Shown: positions 16,560 to 25,550, numbered from the stretch's first letter. The stretch is 64,000 bases of DNA from JADJLQ01 sp964405735 (GCA_964405735.1 CAYOPD010000004.1:23669-87668), one strand, 5' to 3'. The notes: generated by a model not told the origin, from the letters alone. Made by a program: numbers and translations.

Positions 16560-17690
16560 TTAGGATTCAAATTCCTTTTCACTTGCCTTTCCTTCCTGCA
16601 CCTTTTCCGAAATGAGCTTATGCTTGCGGACATTCGTTGCGATGGCATGGGCGGCAATACCCACTCCGGTCGCAGCCAGGGCCACCTTTCCAAGGGTATC
16701 GGCATTCGCCTCAATGCCAAATCCCGCAAAAGCGGACGCTCGTTCATAGAACCGGCCATTGTCCCAGAAGTTCTCTTCACTGCAACCGATACAACCATGT
16801 CCTGCCTGAATGGGAAAGCTGGTACCGCCGTTCCATCTCATCACCCCGCATGCATTATAGGTGGACGGGCCTTTGCAACCCACTTTATAAAGACAATACC
16901 CTTTTTTGGCATTTTCATCATCGAAGGATTCCACAAACAAACCGGCATCGTAATAGGCCCTCCGGTAACAACTGTCATGGACCCTTTTGCTGTAAAAGGC
17001 TTTCGGCCTGCCCAAACGGTCCAGTTCCGGAATTTTTCCAAAGGTGACCAAATGGACGATGACGCCGGCCATGACTTCACCGATCGGGGGACAACCCGGT
17101 ACTTTGATCAGGGGAACCCCTTTCAGCAATTTGTGGATGGGCGTGGCGTTCGTCGGATTTGGCCGGGCTGCCTGGACACAACCGTTGCTGGCGCAACTGC
17201 CCCAGGCGATCACGGCTTTGGCTCCTGCTGCTGCTTCCTCCAGGATCTGGAGGGAGGTTTTCCCGCCAATCATGCAATAAACCCCGTCGGCCCCGGTAGG
17301 AACGGAACCTTCCACACAAAGGATGTATTCGCCTTTGTATTTTTCCATGGTATGTTTCATCGCTTCCTCAGCCTGGACCCCCGATGCGGCCATCAGGGTT
17401 TCCGTGTAATCAAGGGAAATTTTGTCCAGGAGGATATCGGCAACAATAGGATGCGAAGACCGGATAAAACTTTCACTGCAACAGGTGCATTCCTGAAAAT
17501 GCAACCAGATCACCGGTACCCGCGATTTGGTTTCCAAAGCATGGACCACCTGGCCAATGGCCGAATTTTCAAGTCCCATAAAAGCGGCCATCGTGGTGAC
17601 AAAAGCCATAAACTCCCTGCGGGAATACCCTTTTCTTTCAACCTCTTCGTAATAAGTAGGCTGAACAGTTGGTAAATTATCGTGAATCAT
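16560..17690 (-). CDS. hyaA: [NiFe] hydrogenase small subunit, oxygen-tolerant group 1d type
   Basis: ATG 17690 gives 376 residues; a TTG ten codons upstream is a poorer choice. A Tat motif SRREFMAF (Arg24-Arg25) and hydrophobic stretch export the folded heterodimer. Iron-sulfur ligands follow. The proximal site has six cysteines: C68, C70 and C71 in ECTCCSES, C166 and C171 in WGSCASNGC, and C200 in VPGCPP. The extra C70 and C171 correspond to Cys19 and Cys120 of the Ralstonia membrane-bound hydrogenase, where they form the [4Fe-3S] cluster that gives oxygen tolerance. Medial and distal cluster motifs (HDSCYRR, CLYKVGCKGPSTYNAC, GHGCIGCSE) follow, then a C-terminal membrane anchor. It heads the hya operon. 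Confidence 0.96.
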   Translation of the reverse strand: MIHDNLPTVQPTYYEEVERKGYSRREFMAFVTTMAAFMGLENSAIGQVVHALETKSRVPVIWLHFQECTCCSESFIRSSHPIVADILLDKISLDYTETLMAASGVQAEEAMKHTMEKYKGEYILCVEGSVPTGADGVYCMIGGKTSLQILEEAAAGAKAVIAWGSCASNGCVQAARPNPTNATPIHKLLKGVPLIKVPGCPPIGEVMAGVIVHLVTFGKIPELDRLGRPKAFYSKRVHDSCYRRAYYDAGLFVESFDDENAKKGYCLYKVGCKGPSTYNACGVMRWNGGTSFPIQAGHGCIGCSEENFWDNGRFYERASAFAGFGIEANADTLGKVALAATGVGIAAHAIATNVRKHKLISEKVQEGKASEKEFES

Positions 17691-17747
17691 ACGATTGGGT
17701 TTAATGTAAAAAGAATGCAAAAACCACAGCCTAAAATAATTTTAAGC

Positions 17748-17768
17748 AAAGTCACATTTTATGACTTT
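17748..17768. promoter_or_regulatory. Perfect inverted repeat in the hya/hyp control region
   Basis: AAAGTCA (17748-17754) and TGACTTT (17762-17768) form a perfect 7-bp inverted repeat with a 7-bp spacer. It lies between the divergent hyaA and hyp operons, 58 bp from hyaA. Its size and symmetry suit a dimeric regulator. No known regulator is assigned. Confidence 0.45.
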
Positions 17769-17783
17769 TATTTGGCTGAATGC

Positions 17784-17795
17784 TGACCTGGGTCA
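17784..17795. promoter_or_regulatory. Second palindrome in the hya/hyp control region
   Basis: TGACCTGGGTCA is a 12-bp palindrome (5-bp arms, 2-bp centre). It shares the GTCA/TGAC half-site with the inverted repeat 15 bp to its left, which makes a pair of related operators plausible. Confidence 0.4.
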
Positions 17796-17848
17796 TATAA
17801 CCAGCCCTTCATTTCGCTAATTTTTGTTATTTAATAAAATAGGGTTGT

Positions 17849-18064
17849 ATGAAAAAATTCATTAATTCGGCATTTATCTTTTTGATGCTTTTCCTGCCTT
17901 TAAGCGGCTGGGCTCATCCTGGCCACGGTGAATCGGATGGATTCACGCTTATTCATTATTTCCGTGAACCCTTGCACGCGGTGGTATCTCTGGGCATACT
18001 GGCTGCGCTATTCGTTTCCCTTATCCGCTGGAGCAGGAACAAAGCGCAGCAGGAAAGATTCTGA
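17849..18064 (+). CDS. Small exported/membrane protein heading the hyp operon
   Basis: A 71-residue protein with a signal peptide (FIFLMLFLPLSGWA), then AHPGHGESDG, and one transmembrane helix (AVVSLGILAALFVSLI) before a basic tail. The mature N-terminus would start with His-Pro-Gly-His, resembling the first metal-binding residues of HupE/UreJ nickel transporters, but the rest of such a transporter is absent. It ends two bases before hypA, so it is almost certainly part of the hyp operon. A role in nickel handling or anchoring of the hydrogenase is inference. I do not recognise a named family. Confidence 0.75.
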   Translation: MKKFINSAFIFLMLFLPLSGWAHPGHGESDGFTLIHYFREPLHAVVSLGILAALFVSLIRWSRNKAQQERF

Positions 18065-18066
18065 CC

Positions 18067-18408
18067 ATGCATGAACTCTCCATTGTCATGGGCATCCTCG
18101 ATATCGCGGAGGAATATGTCGGGAAAACAAAATCCCCGGGGGTGGAAGAAATTGAACTCGATATGGGCTGCCTGACCACCATTGAAATGGAGGCGTTTGA
18201 ATTTGCCTGGAAGGAGGGAGTGAGGAACACCCCCTTGCAGGGCGCTGTAAAAAAAATCAACAGGATCAAAGGAAAAGCAAGGTGTATGGACTGCGAAAAG
18301 AAGTTTTATATTGAAAACCTGTTTGATCCCTGTCCGGCATGCGGCGGGCATTTGCTGGATATTCTCGAAGGAAAGGAATTGCGGGTTAAATCACTGGTGC
18401 TATCATGA
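18067..18408 (+). CDS. hypA: Hydrogenase nickel-insertion protein HypA
   Basis: A 113-residue metallochaperone. The N-terminal MHELSIV supplies the nickel-binding His2. A zinc site is formed by CMDC and CPAC (about residues 75-98). HypA works with HypB to load nickel into the large subunit HyaB. It follows the small membrane protein by two bases and precedes hypB by 30 bp. Confidence 0.96.
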   Translation: MHELSIVMGILDIAEEYVGKTKSPGVEEIELDMGCLTTIEMEAFEFAWKEGVRNTPLQGAVKKINRIKGKARCMDCEKKFYIENLFDPCPACGGHLLDILEGKELRVKSLVLS

Positions 18409-18438
18409 ATCCTTTTAAACCCTTAAACCATTATTTAT

Positions 18439-19203
18439 ATGTGTGCAACCTGCGGATGCGGCACGGTTGATTCCGTGCACCGTCATGAAGCCGGACCTTT
18501 TCATGATCATTCCCACGATCATTCAAACCACTCCCATAAAAAAGCGGTGGACGTGGAGAAAGATATTTTGCTGCAAAATAATCTGCTGGCTGAGAGAAAC
18601 CGGGGCTATTTCGAGGCTAAAAATATTCTTGCACTCAACCTGGTCAGTTCCCCCGGTTCCGGCAAAACCGCCCTGCTGGAAAGGACCCTGACCGACCTGA
18701 GAGGAGAATTGGAATTTGCCGTGGTGGAAGGAGACCAGCAAACCACCAACGATGCGGACCGCATCCACGCGACCGGCACCAAAGTGGTCCAGATCAATAC
18801 CGGCAAAGGATGCCACCTGGATGCCCATATGGTCCTGCATGCGGTCCAGGGGATGAAACTGAAACAAAACAGCATTTTGTTTATTGAAAATGTGGGCAAC
18901 CTCGTTTGCCCTGCAATGTTTGATCTGGGTGAGAATGAGCGGGTGGTGATCGTATCTGTAACGGAAGGGGACGATAAGCCTTTAAAATATCCCGATATGT
19001 TCCATACTTCCACGCTCTGCATCATCAATAAAACAGACCTGTTACCCTATGTGCCCTTTGATCTTGAAAAAGTAAAATCCAATGCCAAAAAAGTGAATCC
19101 GAAACTGGAGATCATTGAACTGAGTTGCACCCGGGGTGAAGGATTGGATCAATGGTATGACTGGCTCAAATCAAAAGTACTTGCTCCGGAACCCGTAGAA
19201 TGA
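18439..19203 (+). CDS. hypB: Hydrogenase nickel-incorporation GTPase HypB
   Basis: A 254-residue P-loop GTPase. The N-terminus has CATCGCG, the high-affinity nickel motif form, followed by a His/Asp-rich stretch (HDHSHDHSNHSH) that can store nickel. The G domain shows SSPGSGKTAL (Walker A), the metal-binding region around GKGCHLDAHM, and INKTDLLP (G4). HypB hydrolyses GTP to drive nickel delivery together with HypA. It lies between hypA and hypF. Confidence 0.96.
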   Translation: MCATCGCGTVDSVHRHEAGPFHDHSHDHSNHSHKKAVDVEKDILLQNNLLAERNRGYFEAKNILALNLVSSPGSGKTALLERTLTDLRGELEFAVVEGDQQTTNDADRIHATGTKVVQINTGKGCHLDAHMVLHAVQGMKLKQNSILFIENVGNLVCPAMFDLGENERVVIVSVTEGDDKPLKYPDMFHTSTLCIINKTDLLPYVPFDLEKVKSNAKKVNPKLEIIELSCTRGEGLDQWYDWLKSKVLAPEPVE

Positions 19204-19236
19204 ATTTTTTCTTTTTCACTAAGCCCATTTTCCTTC

Positions 19237-21573
19237 ATGCAAACCTATCGGATTCATATAAGCGGTTTGGTTCAGGGAGTAGGTTTCCGGCCTTATGTCA
19301 GCCGGTTGGCGAAAGAATACCATTTAAAAGGTTGGGTGAGCAACTCCAATACCGGAGTTTATATTGAATTTACCGCGAACAGGGAGTCCGCAACAAAATT
19401 CTACCAGGCCATCCTTACCCATCCTCCCGGTCATGCCGTGATCAGTCACCACGATATGGTGGAATCGGCTTATATCAATTATTCAGGTTTTACCATCCGG
19501 CCCAGCGACCGGGAGGATAAACCGGACCTGATGCTGACCCCTGATCTGGCCCTTTGCAAAGACTGCAGCCGGGAATTGCTGGATATAACGAATAAACGGT
19601 TTCATTACCCCTTTACGACCTGCCTGCAATGCGGTCCCAGGTATTCCATTACCACCGGACTGCCTTACGACAGGGCAAACACCACGATGAAACCATTGCC
19701 CATGTGCAGTGCCTGCGAAGAAGAATACCAGGATATTGAAAACCGGAGGTATTACAGCCAGACCAATTCCTGTAAAACCTGCGGGATCCCGATGCACCTG
19801 TATAGCCCGCCCGGTGTCCGCATGACCAGCGATCCGGAAAAAATCATGGTTATCATTCAGCAAATTTTAAAGTCCGGACAAATCCTGGCGGTAAAAGGGA
19901 TCGGCGGGTATTTGTTGATGGGTGACGCTGCCCGGGAATCGACGGTCGATACCCTCCGGAGCCGGAAACACCGGCCTTCGAAACCTTTTGCTCTTTTATA
20001 CCCGGATCTTGAAACGGCTTCAATGGATGTGGAAATGAATCTTTGTGAGATCAAAGCCATGGAATCGAAGGCTGCGCCCATTGTGTTATGCACCCTGAAA
20101 GGCGATCCCAAAACCGGAATTTGCCACTCAGCCATTGCACCCGGCCTGGATAAAATCGGCCTGATGCTTCCTTACACCCCTTTATTGCTTTTAATTTCAA
20201 AAGCCTTCGGAAAACCATTGATCGCTACCAGCGGCAATCTCAGCGGGTCCCCAATCCTGTATAGGGATCAAGATGCCTTGGAGCATTTGTTTGAGGTGGC
20301 GGATTATATCCTGAGCTATGACCGGGATATCCTTGTGCCCCAGGACGACAGCGTCATGCAGTTTACTGCCCAGGGGCAACGGATAATTCTGCGAAGAAGC
20401 CGGGGTTTAGCCCCAAATTATTTCCCCAACCCGTTTAACCATTTGAATGAATCGGTTTTAGCTATGGGTGGGGAGTTGAAGGGCGCTTTTGCCTTGCTCG
20501 AAGGCAAGAATTTATACCTGAGTCAATACCTGGGTGACCAGGGCAGCCTGGAATCTCAGGCCAGTTATACCCAAACGCTGGATCATTTAACCCAGCTGCT
20601 TAAAGCCCAACCTCGGCATATCCTCATCGATAAACATCCGGAATATTTTGTCTCCCATTTGGGAAAACAAATGGCCGTTGCGCAACACGTACCGGTCACT
20701 GCCATTCAACATCATAAAGCACATTTTGGCGCCGTCCTGGCAGAGAATCATCTCCTGGATATCCGGGAGCCCGTTCTGGGTGTTATCTGGGATGGTACCG
20801 GTTTTGGAGACGATGATCAAATCTGGGGAGGGGAGATCTTTGTATATGAAGATCAGGAAATGGAAAGAATGGGCCACCTCCGATATTTCCCCCACCTGAT
20901 TGGCGATAAAATGAGCCGGGAACCCCGTTTGTCTGCCCTGAGCCTGCTGGGCGATCTGCCTGAAAAACTTCACCTGGTAAAACCGTTCTTTACAGAACAG
21001 GAATGGCAATACTATTCTTCATTGGTAAAACAAGATGTCCTTTTGCAAACGAGCAGTATGGGCCGGTTGATGGATGGGATTGCCGCTTTGCTGGGCCTCC
21101 GCACACATAACCGTTTTGAGGGGGAGGCTGCCATGCTCCTGGAAGCCCATGCGAGGAAAGGTAAGGATAAACCAACCGGTGTTTACCCGTTTCCCCTGGT
21201 CAACACCCAGTGGAATTGGCAATCCTTAATTTCCGGCGTTATTGAAGATCTGGAACGGAAAATGAAAACCGAAGACATCGCGTGGAAAGTATTTTATTCC
21301 CTGGCTAAGGGAATAGAACAGGTCAGCAGCCAATCGGGCATTGGTCAAATAGCATTCAGCGGTGGGGTTTTCCAAAATGTTCTCTTGACTGAATTGCTTA
21401 CCTGCTCATTTGGCAAAAACCATCGCCTGTATTTTCACCGGCAGACCAGCCCAAACGATGAATGCATTGGTCTCGGCCAGCTGGCCTGTTACCATATCAT
21501 GAACCGGAAACCAAAAGAAACGAGTATATTAAAAAAACAACACCCTGAGCCATCAAGTGTAATCACCACGTAA
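19237..21573 (+). CDS. hypF: Carbamoyltransferase HypF
   Basis: A 778-residue multidomain enzyme that makes the cyanide ligands of the NiFe site from carbamoyl phosphate. The order is: acylphosphatase domain (GLVQGVGFRPYVSRLAKE, 1-90), two zinc-finger-like CxxC blocks (CKDCSREL, CLQCGPRY, CSACEEEY, CKTCGIP; about 105-190), a YrdC-like domain (about 200-385), and a Kae1-like domain with HHKAHFGAVLAE and AFSGGVFQN. All modules are intact. It transfers the carbamoyl group to the terminal Cys of HypE, encoded downstream. Confidence 0.96.
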   Translation: MQTYRIHISGLVQGVGFRPYVSRLAKEYHLKGWVSNSNTGVYIEFTANRESATKFYQAILTHPPGHAVISHHDMVESAYINYSGFTIRPSDREDKPDLMLTPDLALCKDCSRELLDITNKRFHYPFTTCLQCGPRYSITTGLPYDRANTTMKPLPMCSACEEEYQDIENRRYYSQTNSCKTCGIPMHLYSPPGVRMTSDPEKIMVIIQQILKSGQILAVKGIGGYLLMGDAARESTVDTLRSRKHRPSKPFALLYPDLETASMDVEMNLCEIKAMESKAAPIVLCTLKGDPKTGICHSAIAPGLDKIGLMLPYTPLLLLISKAFGKPLIATSGNLSGSPILYRDQDALEHLFEVADYILSYDRDILVPQDDSVMQFTAQGQRIILRRSRGLAPNYFPNPFNHLNESVLAMGGELKGAFALLEGKNLYLSQYLGDQGSLESQASYTQTLDHLTQLLKAQPRHILIDKHPEYFVSHLGKQMAVAQHVPVTAIQHHKAHFGAVLAENHLLDIREPVLGVIWDGTGFGDDDQIWGGEIFVYEDQEMERMGHLRYFPHLIGDKMSREPRLSALSLLGDLPEKLHLVKPFFTEQEWQYYSSLVKQDVLLQTSSMGRLMDGIAALLGLRTHNRFEGEAAMLLEAHARKGKDKPTGVYPFPLVNTQWNWQSLISGVIEDLERKMKTEDIAWKVFYSLAKGIEQVSSQSGIGQIAFSGGVFQNVLLTELLTCSFGKNHRLYFHRQTSPNDECIGLGQLACYHIMNRKPKETSILKKQHPEPSSVITT

Positions 21574-21584
21574 AATGAAAAAAA

Positions 21585-21839
21585 ATGTGTCTAGCGATTC
21601 CTGGTAAAATTCTTTCCGTCAGCCGTCAGCTGGATGAGACTTTTCAGTTTGGAAATGTTTCTTTCGGGGGCATCACCAAAGAAGTGAACCTCTGCATGGT
21701 GCCCGAGGCCAAAATCAACGATTACGTACTGGTGCATGTGGGCGTGGCGATCAGCGTCATCGACGAAGCCGAGGCTCACCTTACCTTTGAGTACCTCAAA
21801 CAAATGGGAGAAGTGAATGAACTGAAAACCGAAGCCTGA
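21585..21839 (+). CDS. hypC: Hydrogenase assembly chaperone HypC
   Basis: An 84-residue OB-like protein beginning MCLAIPGKI, whose Cys2 holds the iron precursor with HypD. The conserved DYVLVHVGVAISVIDEAEA follows. It begins 11 bp after hypF and is followed by hypD. HypC also accompanies the immature large subunit until nickel insertion. Confidence 0.95.
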   Translation: MCLAIPGKILSVSRQLDETFQFGNVSFGGITKEVNLCMVPEAKINDYVLVHVGVAISVIDEAEAHLTFEYLKQMGEVNELKTEA

Positions 21840-21887
21840 CCCCAGTCGGGAGTCGTTTCAATAATGAATGAATAAAAATATAAAAGC

Positions 21888-23003
21888 ATGAAATATCTTT
21901 CAGAATACCGGGACCCCGAATTGGTGGATGAATACCTGAAAGAGATTCATCGCATTACCACCAAACCATGGACGCTGATGGAAGTCTGCGGAGGACAAAC
22001 CCATAGCCTGGTGAAAAACGGTATCCTTGAAATGTTGCCGCCTCCGATCACTATGGTGCACGGCCCGGGTTGTCCGGTCTGTGTCACCAGTATACGGGTC
22101 CTCGATGAAGCAGTTTTCCTGGCTAAACAACCGAACATCATTTTTACTTCATTCGGCGATATGTTGCGTGTACCCGGCAGCGATACCAACCTCCTGGAAG
22201 CCAAAGCGGAAGGGGCAGATGTGCGTATGTTGTATTCTCCCCTGGAAGCGCTTGAAATCGCCAGGGAAAACCCCGGCAAGGAAGTGGTATTTTTTGCCGT
22301 AGGATTTGAAACGACGGCGCCTGCAAACGCTTTAAGCGTGATCCAGGCTGCCCGGCTGGGTATACGAAATTACAGTATCCTTGCTTCCCATGTATTGGTG
22401 CCACCCGCGATGGAAGCCATCCTGAGCGACCCGGAAAACAGGATCGATGGATTTTTAGCGGCGGGCCATGTATGTACCATCATGGGCATGGAAGAATATT
22501 ACCCGATTGCGGAAAAATTCAAAACCCCCATCGTGATTACCGGGTTTGAGCCGGTGGATTTGTTACAGGGAATACTGATGACTGTACGGCAGCTGGAAAA
22601 TGGTGAAGCCAAAGTAGAAAATCAATATTCCAGGTACGTCCGGAGGGCCGGCAACCAAATGGCAATCCAAACGATACGCGAAGTTTTTGCGGTGAGCGAT
22701 AAAACCTGGCGGGGCATTGGTTCCATTCCCCAAAGCGGTTTTGAAGTCAATGAAGCTTATAAATGGTACAATGCCAGGCTCAAATTCAACCTTGAATTGC
22801 CAGCGGCTCCGGAAAACCCTTCCTGCATCAGCGGATCCATCATGAAAGGATTAAAAAAACCAAAGGATTGCCCGAATTTTGGCACGGCCTGCACTCCTGA
22901 ACACCCCCTTGGAGCCCCTATGGTCAGCAGCGAAGGCGCCTGTGCCGCTTATTACCATTATTCTTCACCCGTGCAATGGGGGAAGGCTGAATCAATCCGG
23001 TGA
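21888..23003 (+). CDS. hypD: Hydrogenase formation protein HypD
   Basis: A 371-residue scaffold protein for assembly of Fe(CN)2CO. Family motifs are CGGQTHSL, HGPGCPVCVTS and GFETTAP, plus cysteines near the C-terminus (DCPNFGTACTPEHPLGAPMVSSEGACAAYY region) that bind the [4Fe-4S] cluster. It follows hypC by 48 bp and runs directly into hypE. Confidence 0.95.
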   Translation: MKYLSEYRDPELVDEYLKEIHRITTKPWTLMEVCGGQTHSLVKNGILEMLPPPITMVHGPGCPVCVTSIRVLDEAVFLAKQPNIIFTSFGDMLRVPGSDTNLLEAKAEGADVRMLYSPLEALEIARENPGKEVVFFAVGFETTAPANALSVIQAARLGIRNYSILASHVLVPPAMEAILSDPENRIDGFLAAGHVCTIMGMEEYYPIAEKFKTPIVITGFEPVDLLQGILMTVRQLENGEAKVENQYSRYVRRAGNQMAIQTIREVFAVSDKTWRGIGSIPQSGFEVNEAYKWYNARLKFNLELPAAPENPSCISGSIMKGLKKPKDCPNFGTACTPEHPLGAPMVSSEGACAAYYHYSSPVQWGKAESIR

Positions 23004-23044
23004 TACCCGGAACCAAATGCAAGATCATGATTCAAACGATAAAG

Positions 23045-24082
23045 ATGAATTTAGCCTGCCCGATGCCCAAATTTGAATACGATAAGATTACCCTGGGACA
23101 CGGCAGCGGTGGATTGCTGACCCACCGGTTATTAAAGAGCGGCGTGTTTGATCTGTTCAAAAACGAAATGATGGACCAGCAACACGATGGGGCTTCATTT
23201 GAAATCAACGGGAAGCTCGCTTTCAGTACTGACAGTTATGTCGTTTCCCCCATATTTTTCCCGGGGGGCAATATCGGCGATCTCGCTGTCAACGGCACGG
23301 TCAATGACCTTGCCATGTGCGGAGCCTCTGCCAAATTTTTATCACTGAGTCTTATCATTGAGGAAGGCCTGACCATGGAATCGTTTTGGGAAGTATTGGT
23401 CAGCATCAAATCTGCCGCGGACAAAGCCGGCGTGACCATTGCAACGGGTGATACCAAGGTAGTAGAAAAAGGCAAGGGCGACCAGCTTTTTATAAATACT
23501 TCGGGAATTGGTCAGGTCCACCCCCGGGCTCAAATTCATCACAACCGGATCCAAGCCGGGGATGCAATTGTAGTAAGTGGAAATATTGCCACTCATGGCA
23601 TCGCCATCATGAGCCTTCGAAAAGGGCTGGGTTTTGAAACCGATGTGCGGAGCGATACCACCAACCTAAATCACACCATCATCCAACTGATTGAAACATT
23701 CGGGAGTGATATCAAATTTCTTCGTGATCCCACCCGGGGTGGCCTTGCTTCCGTTTTGAATGAAATTGCTGAACTGACTCAACTGGGCTATCACCTGGAT
23801 CAAAGATCCCTTCCAATCGACCCCCAGGTGGATGGGGCATGTGAAATGCTCGGATTTGATCCCCTGTACGTCGCCAATGAAGGAATATTCGTGGCCGTGA
23901 TAAAAAAAGAAATCACCGGGGACTTCCTCGATCTCCTGAGAAGTAACGATTCAGGCAGGCGGGCCGCGCTCATCGGCGAGGTCAACACGACTCACCCGGG
24001 GAAAGTGATCCTGAAGAGCCGCATCGGGGGAAGCCGTGTTGTCAATTATTTGACCGGGGAACAATTGCCCAGGATTTGTTGA
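23045..24082 (+). CDS. hypE: Carbamoyl-dehydratase HypE
   Basis: An AIR-synthase-fold enzyme that dehydrates the S-carbamoyl group on its own C-terminal Cys to give the cyanide ligand. The protein ends in PRIC, so the essential terminal Cys is present. The ATP-binding landmarks ITLGHGSGG, FSTDSYVVSPIFFPGGNIGDLAVNGTVND and RDPTRGGLA are intact. The frame is open from a GTG at 23000 that overlaps the hypD stop. ATG 23045 or 23063 (MPKFEYDK) is closer to the family N-terminus; I use 23045 (345 residues). It is the last gene of the hyp set. Confidence 0.93.
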   Translation: MNLACPMPKFEYDKITLGHGSGGLLTHRLLKSGVFDLFKNEMMDQQHDGASFEINGKLAFSTDSYVVSPIFFPGGNIGDLAVNGTVNDLAMCGASAKFLSLSLIIEEGLTMESFWEVLVSIKSAADKAGVTIATGDTKVVEKGKGDQLFINTSGIGQVHPRAQIHHNRIQAGDAIVVSGNIATHGIAIMSLRKGLGFETDVRSDTTNLNHTIIQLIETFGSDIKFLRDPTRGGLASVLNEIAELTQLGYHLDQRSLPIDPQVDGACEMLGFDPLYVANEGIFVAVIKKEITGDFLDLLRSNDSGRRAALIGEVNTTHPGKVILKSRIGGSRVVNYLTGEQLPRIC

Positions 24083-24180
24083 ATGGACAGGTTAATAAAG
24101 ATGGCCTGGAACGACAAGGAAATTTTAGTTTGTATTTTGATTTTCGCCTTCTACTTCCCATTTTACCAGTTCGCGGCACC

Positions 24181-25437
24181 ATGACCTATATTTTTAATTG
24201 TAAAAAAGTTACCGGCCTTGTATCCACCCTGGTCTTTGTATTACTTATTTATACGGTTTCAACCGGTCAGAGAGGAAACAAAGCAACCTTAATTGCAGAA
24301 ATAGACCGCATTCTTCTGGCCCATGTGAATCGTCGCGATATCCCGGGCGCCGTGATCCAAATCAAACAGGGGCATAAGCGGATCTATCGCCATGCCTACG
24401 GGTATGCCCAGCTGTATGATTCCCAAAAAGGGATCCTTCCGGCTCCGGAGAAAATGACTGTAAATCACCTTTTTGACATCGCATCCCTTACTAAAGTGGT
24501 AGGCACCACCACCGCCCTCTTATGGTTGATTGATCACCGGCGGATCTCCCTGGATGATCCGGTTGGGAAATACCTTGCAGCCTTTGATACGCCTGAGAAA
24601 AAAGGGATCCGGATACGACATCTGTTGTCTCACAGCGCCGGCCTTTATGAATGGTACCCCCTCTATTACCGGGCTTCCAGTCAGAAAGAAACCTATTCCC
24701 TGATCGGCAAGCTGCCGCTGAAATACGGCATTGGAGAAGGCCGGCATTACAGCGACCTGGGATTTGTGCTGCTCGGGCAAATTATCGAACAGGTGTCGGG
24801 CAAGTCCCTGGATCAGTTTTTAAAGCAAACGATCTTTAAGCCCCTGGGCATGAGAAAAACAAGGTACACTCCGCCGAATAAAGGGCGCTTCCGGAAAATA
24901 GCGGCTACCTCCCACGGCAATCCTTATGAAAAAAGAATGGTATATGATTCCACGCTTGGCTTTCAGGTAAAAGAGATTGATCCGGAATCCTGGAATGGGT
25001 GGAGGACCTATACTTTAAGAGGGGAAGTGAACGATGGCAATGCCTGGTATGCCAATGGAGGCATTTCGGGGGCGGCAGGTCTTTTCTCCACAGCCGGTGA
25101 TATCCAGAAGGTGATTGACAAGATTCTGAATCCAACAAAAGTCAAGCCATTCATTTCCCCAAAAACCATCGATGCCTTTTTAACCAAAGACCAGTATAAT
25201 AATGGATTGGGTTGGATGATGGATACGACGAATACTTTTATCCGAGGTGGACCCAAAGGCAGTTTTGGTCATACCGGTTTCACGGGCACCAGCATTGCGG
25301 TCATTCCGGCTTACGGCATTTCCATTATCCTCCTGATCAACCGGCAGAATACCGGTCTTTCGGCCAAAGGGGTGTATTATAATGTAGGCCCAATACGTGA
25401 GGAGGTGTTTAAAGCGGTTTTAAAGTATTGTCAATGA
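24181..25437 (+). CDS. Serine hydrolase of the class C beta-lactamase / PBP4* family (1 of 3)
   Basis: ATG 24181 gives 418 residues starting with a signal peptide (VSTLVFVLLIYTVSTGQ). The frame is open for 35 codons upstream, without a signal. The active-site set is SLTK (SxxK, in DIASLTKVVG), YSD as the second motif (HYSDLGFVLLGQ) and HTG in place of KTG (FGHTGFTG). This family includes D-Ala-D-Ala peptidases, esterases and beta-lactamases, acting in the periplasm or outside. Substrate cannot be read here. Two further paralogues lie in this window. It starts about 100 bp after hypE and is probably not part of the hydrogenase system. Confidence 0.88.
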   Translation: MTYIFNCKKVTGLVSTLVFVLLIYTVSTGQRGNKATLIAEIDRILLAHVNRRDIPGAVIQIKQGHKRIYRHAYGYAQLYDSQKGILPAPEKMTVNHLFDIASLTKVVGTTTALLWLIDHRRISLDDPVGKYLAAFDTPEKKGIRIRHLLSHSAGLYEWYPLYYRASSQKETYSLIGKLPLKYGIGEGRHYSDLGFVLLGQIIEQVSGKSLDQFLKQTIFKPLGMRKTRYTPPNKGRFRKIAATSHGNPYEKRMVYDSTLGFQVKEIDPESWNGWRTYTLRGEVNDGNAWYANGGISGAAGLFSTAGDIQKVIDKILNPTKVKPFISPKTIDAFLTKDQYNNGLGWMMDTTNTFIRGGPKGSFGHTGFTGTSIAVIPAYGISIILLINRQNTGLSAKGVYYNVGPIREEVFKAVLKYCQ

Positions 25438-25550
25438 AGATGGCCTCCACCACTTTCCGGAGCAGTTCCAGGAATTTGAAATCGAGCGAGCAAAGAAAGA
25501 AAAGAGTGGTCTTACCAATAGAACACATTGGATTTAGTATTCCTGAAACA

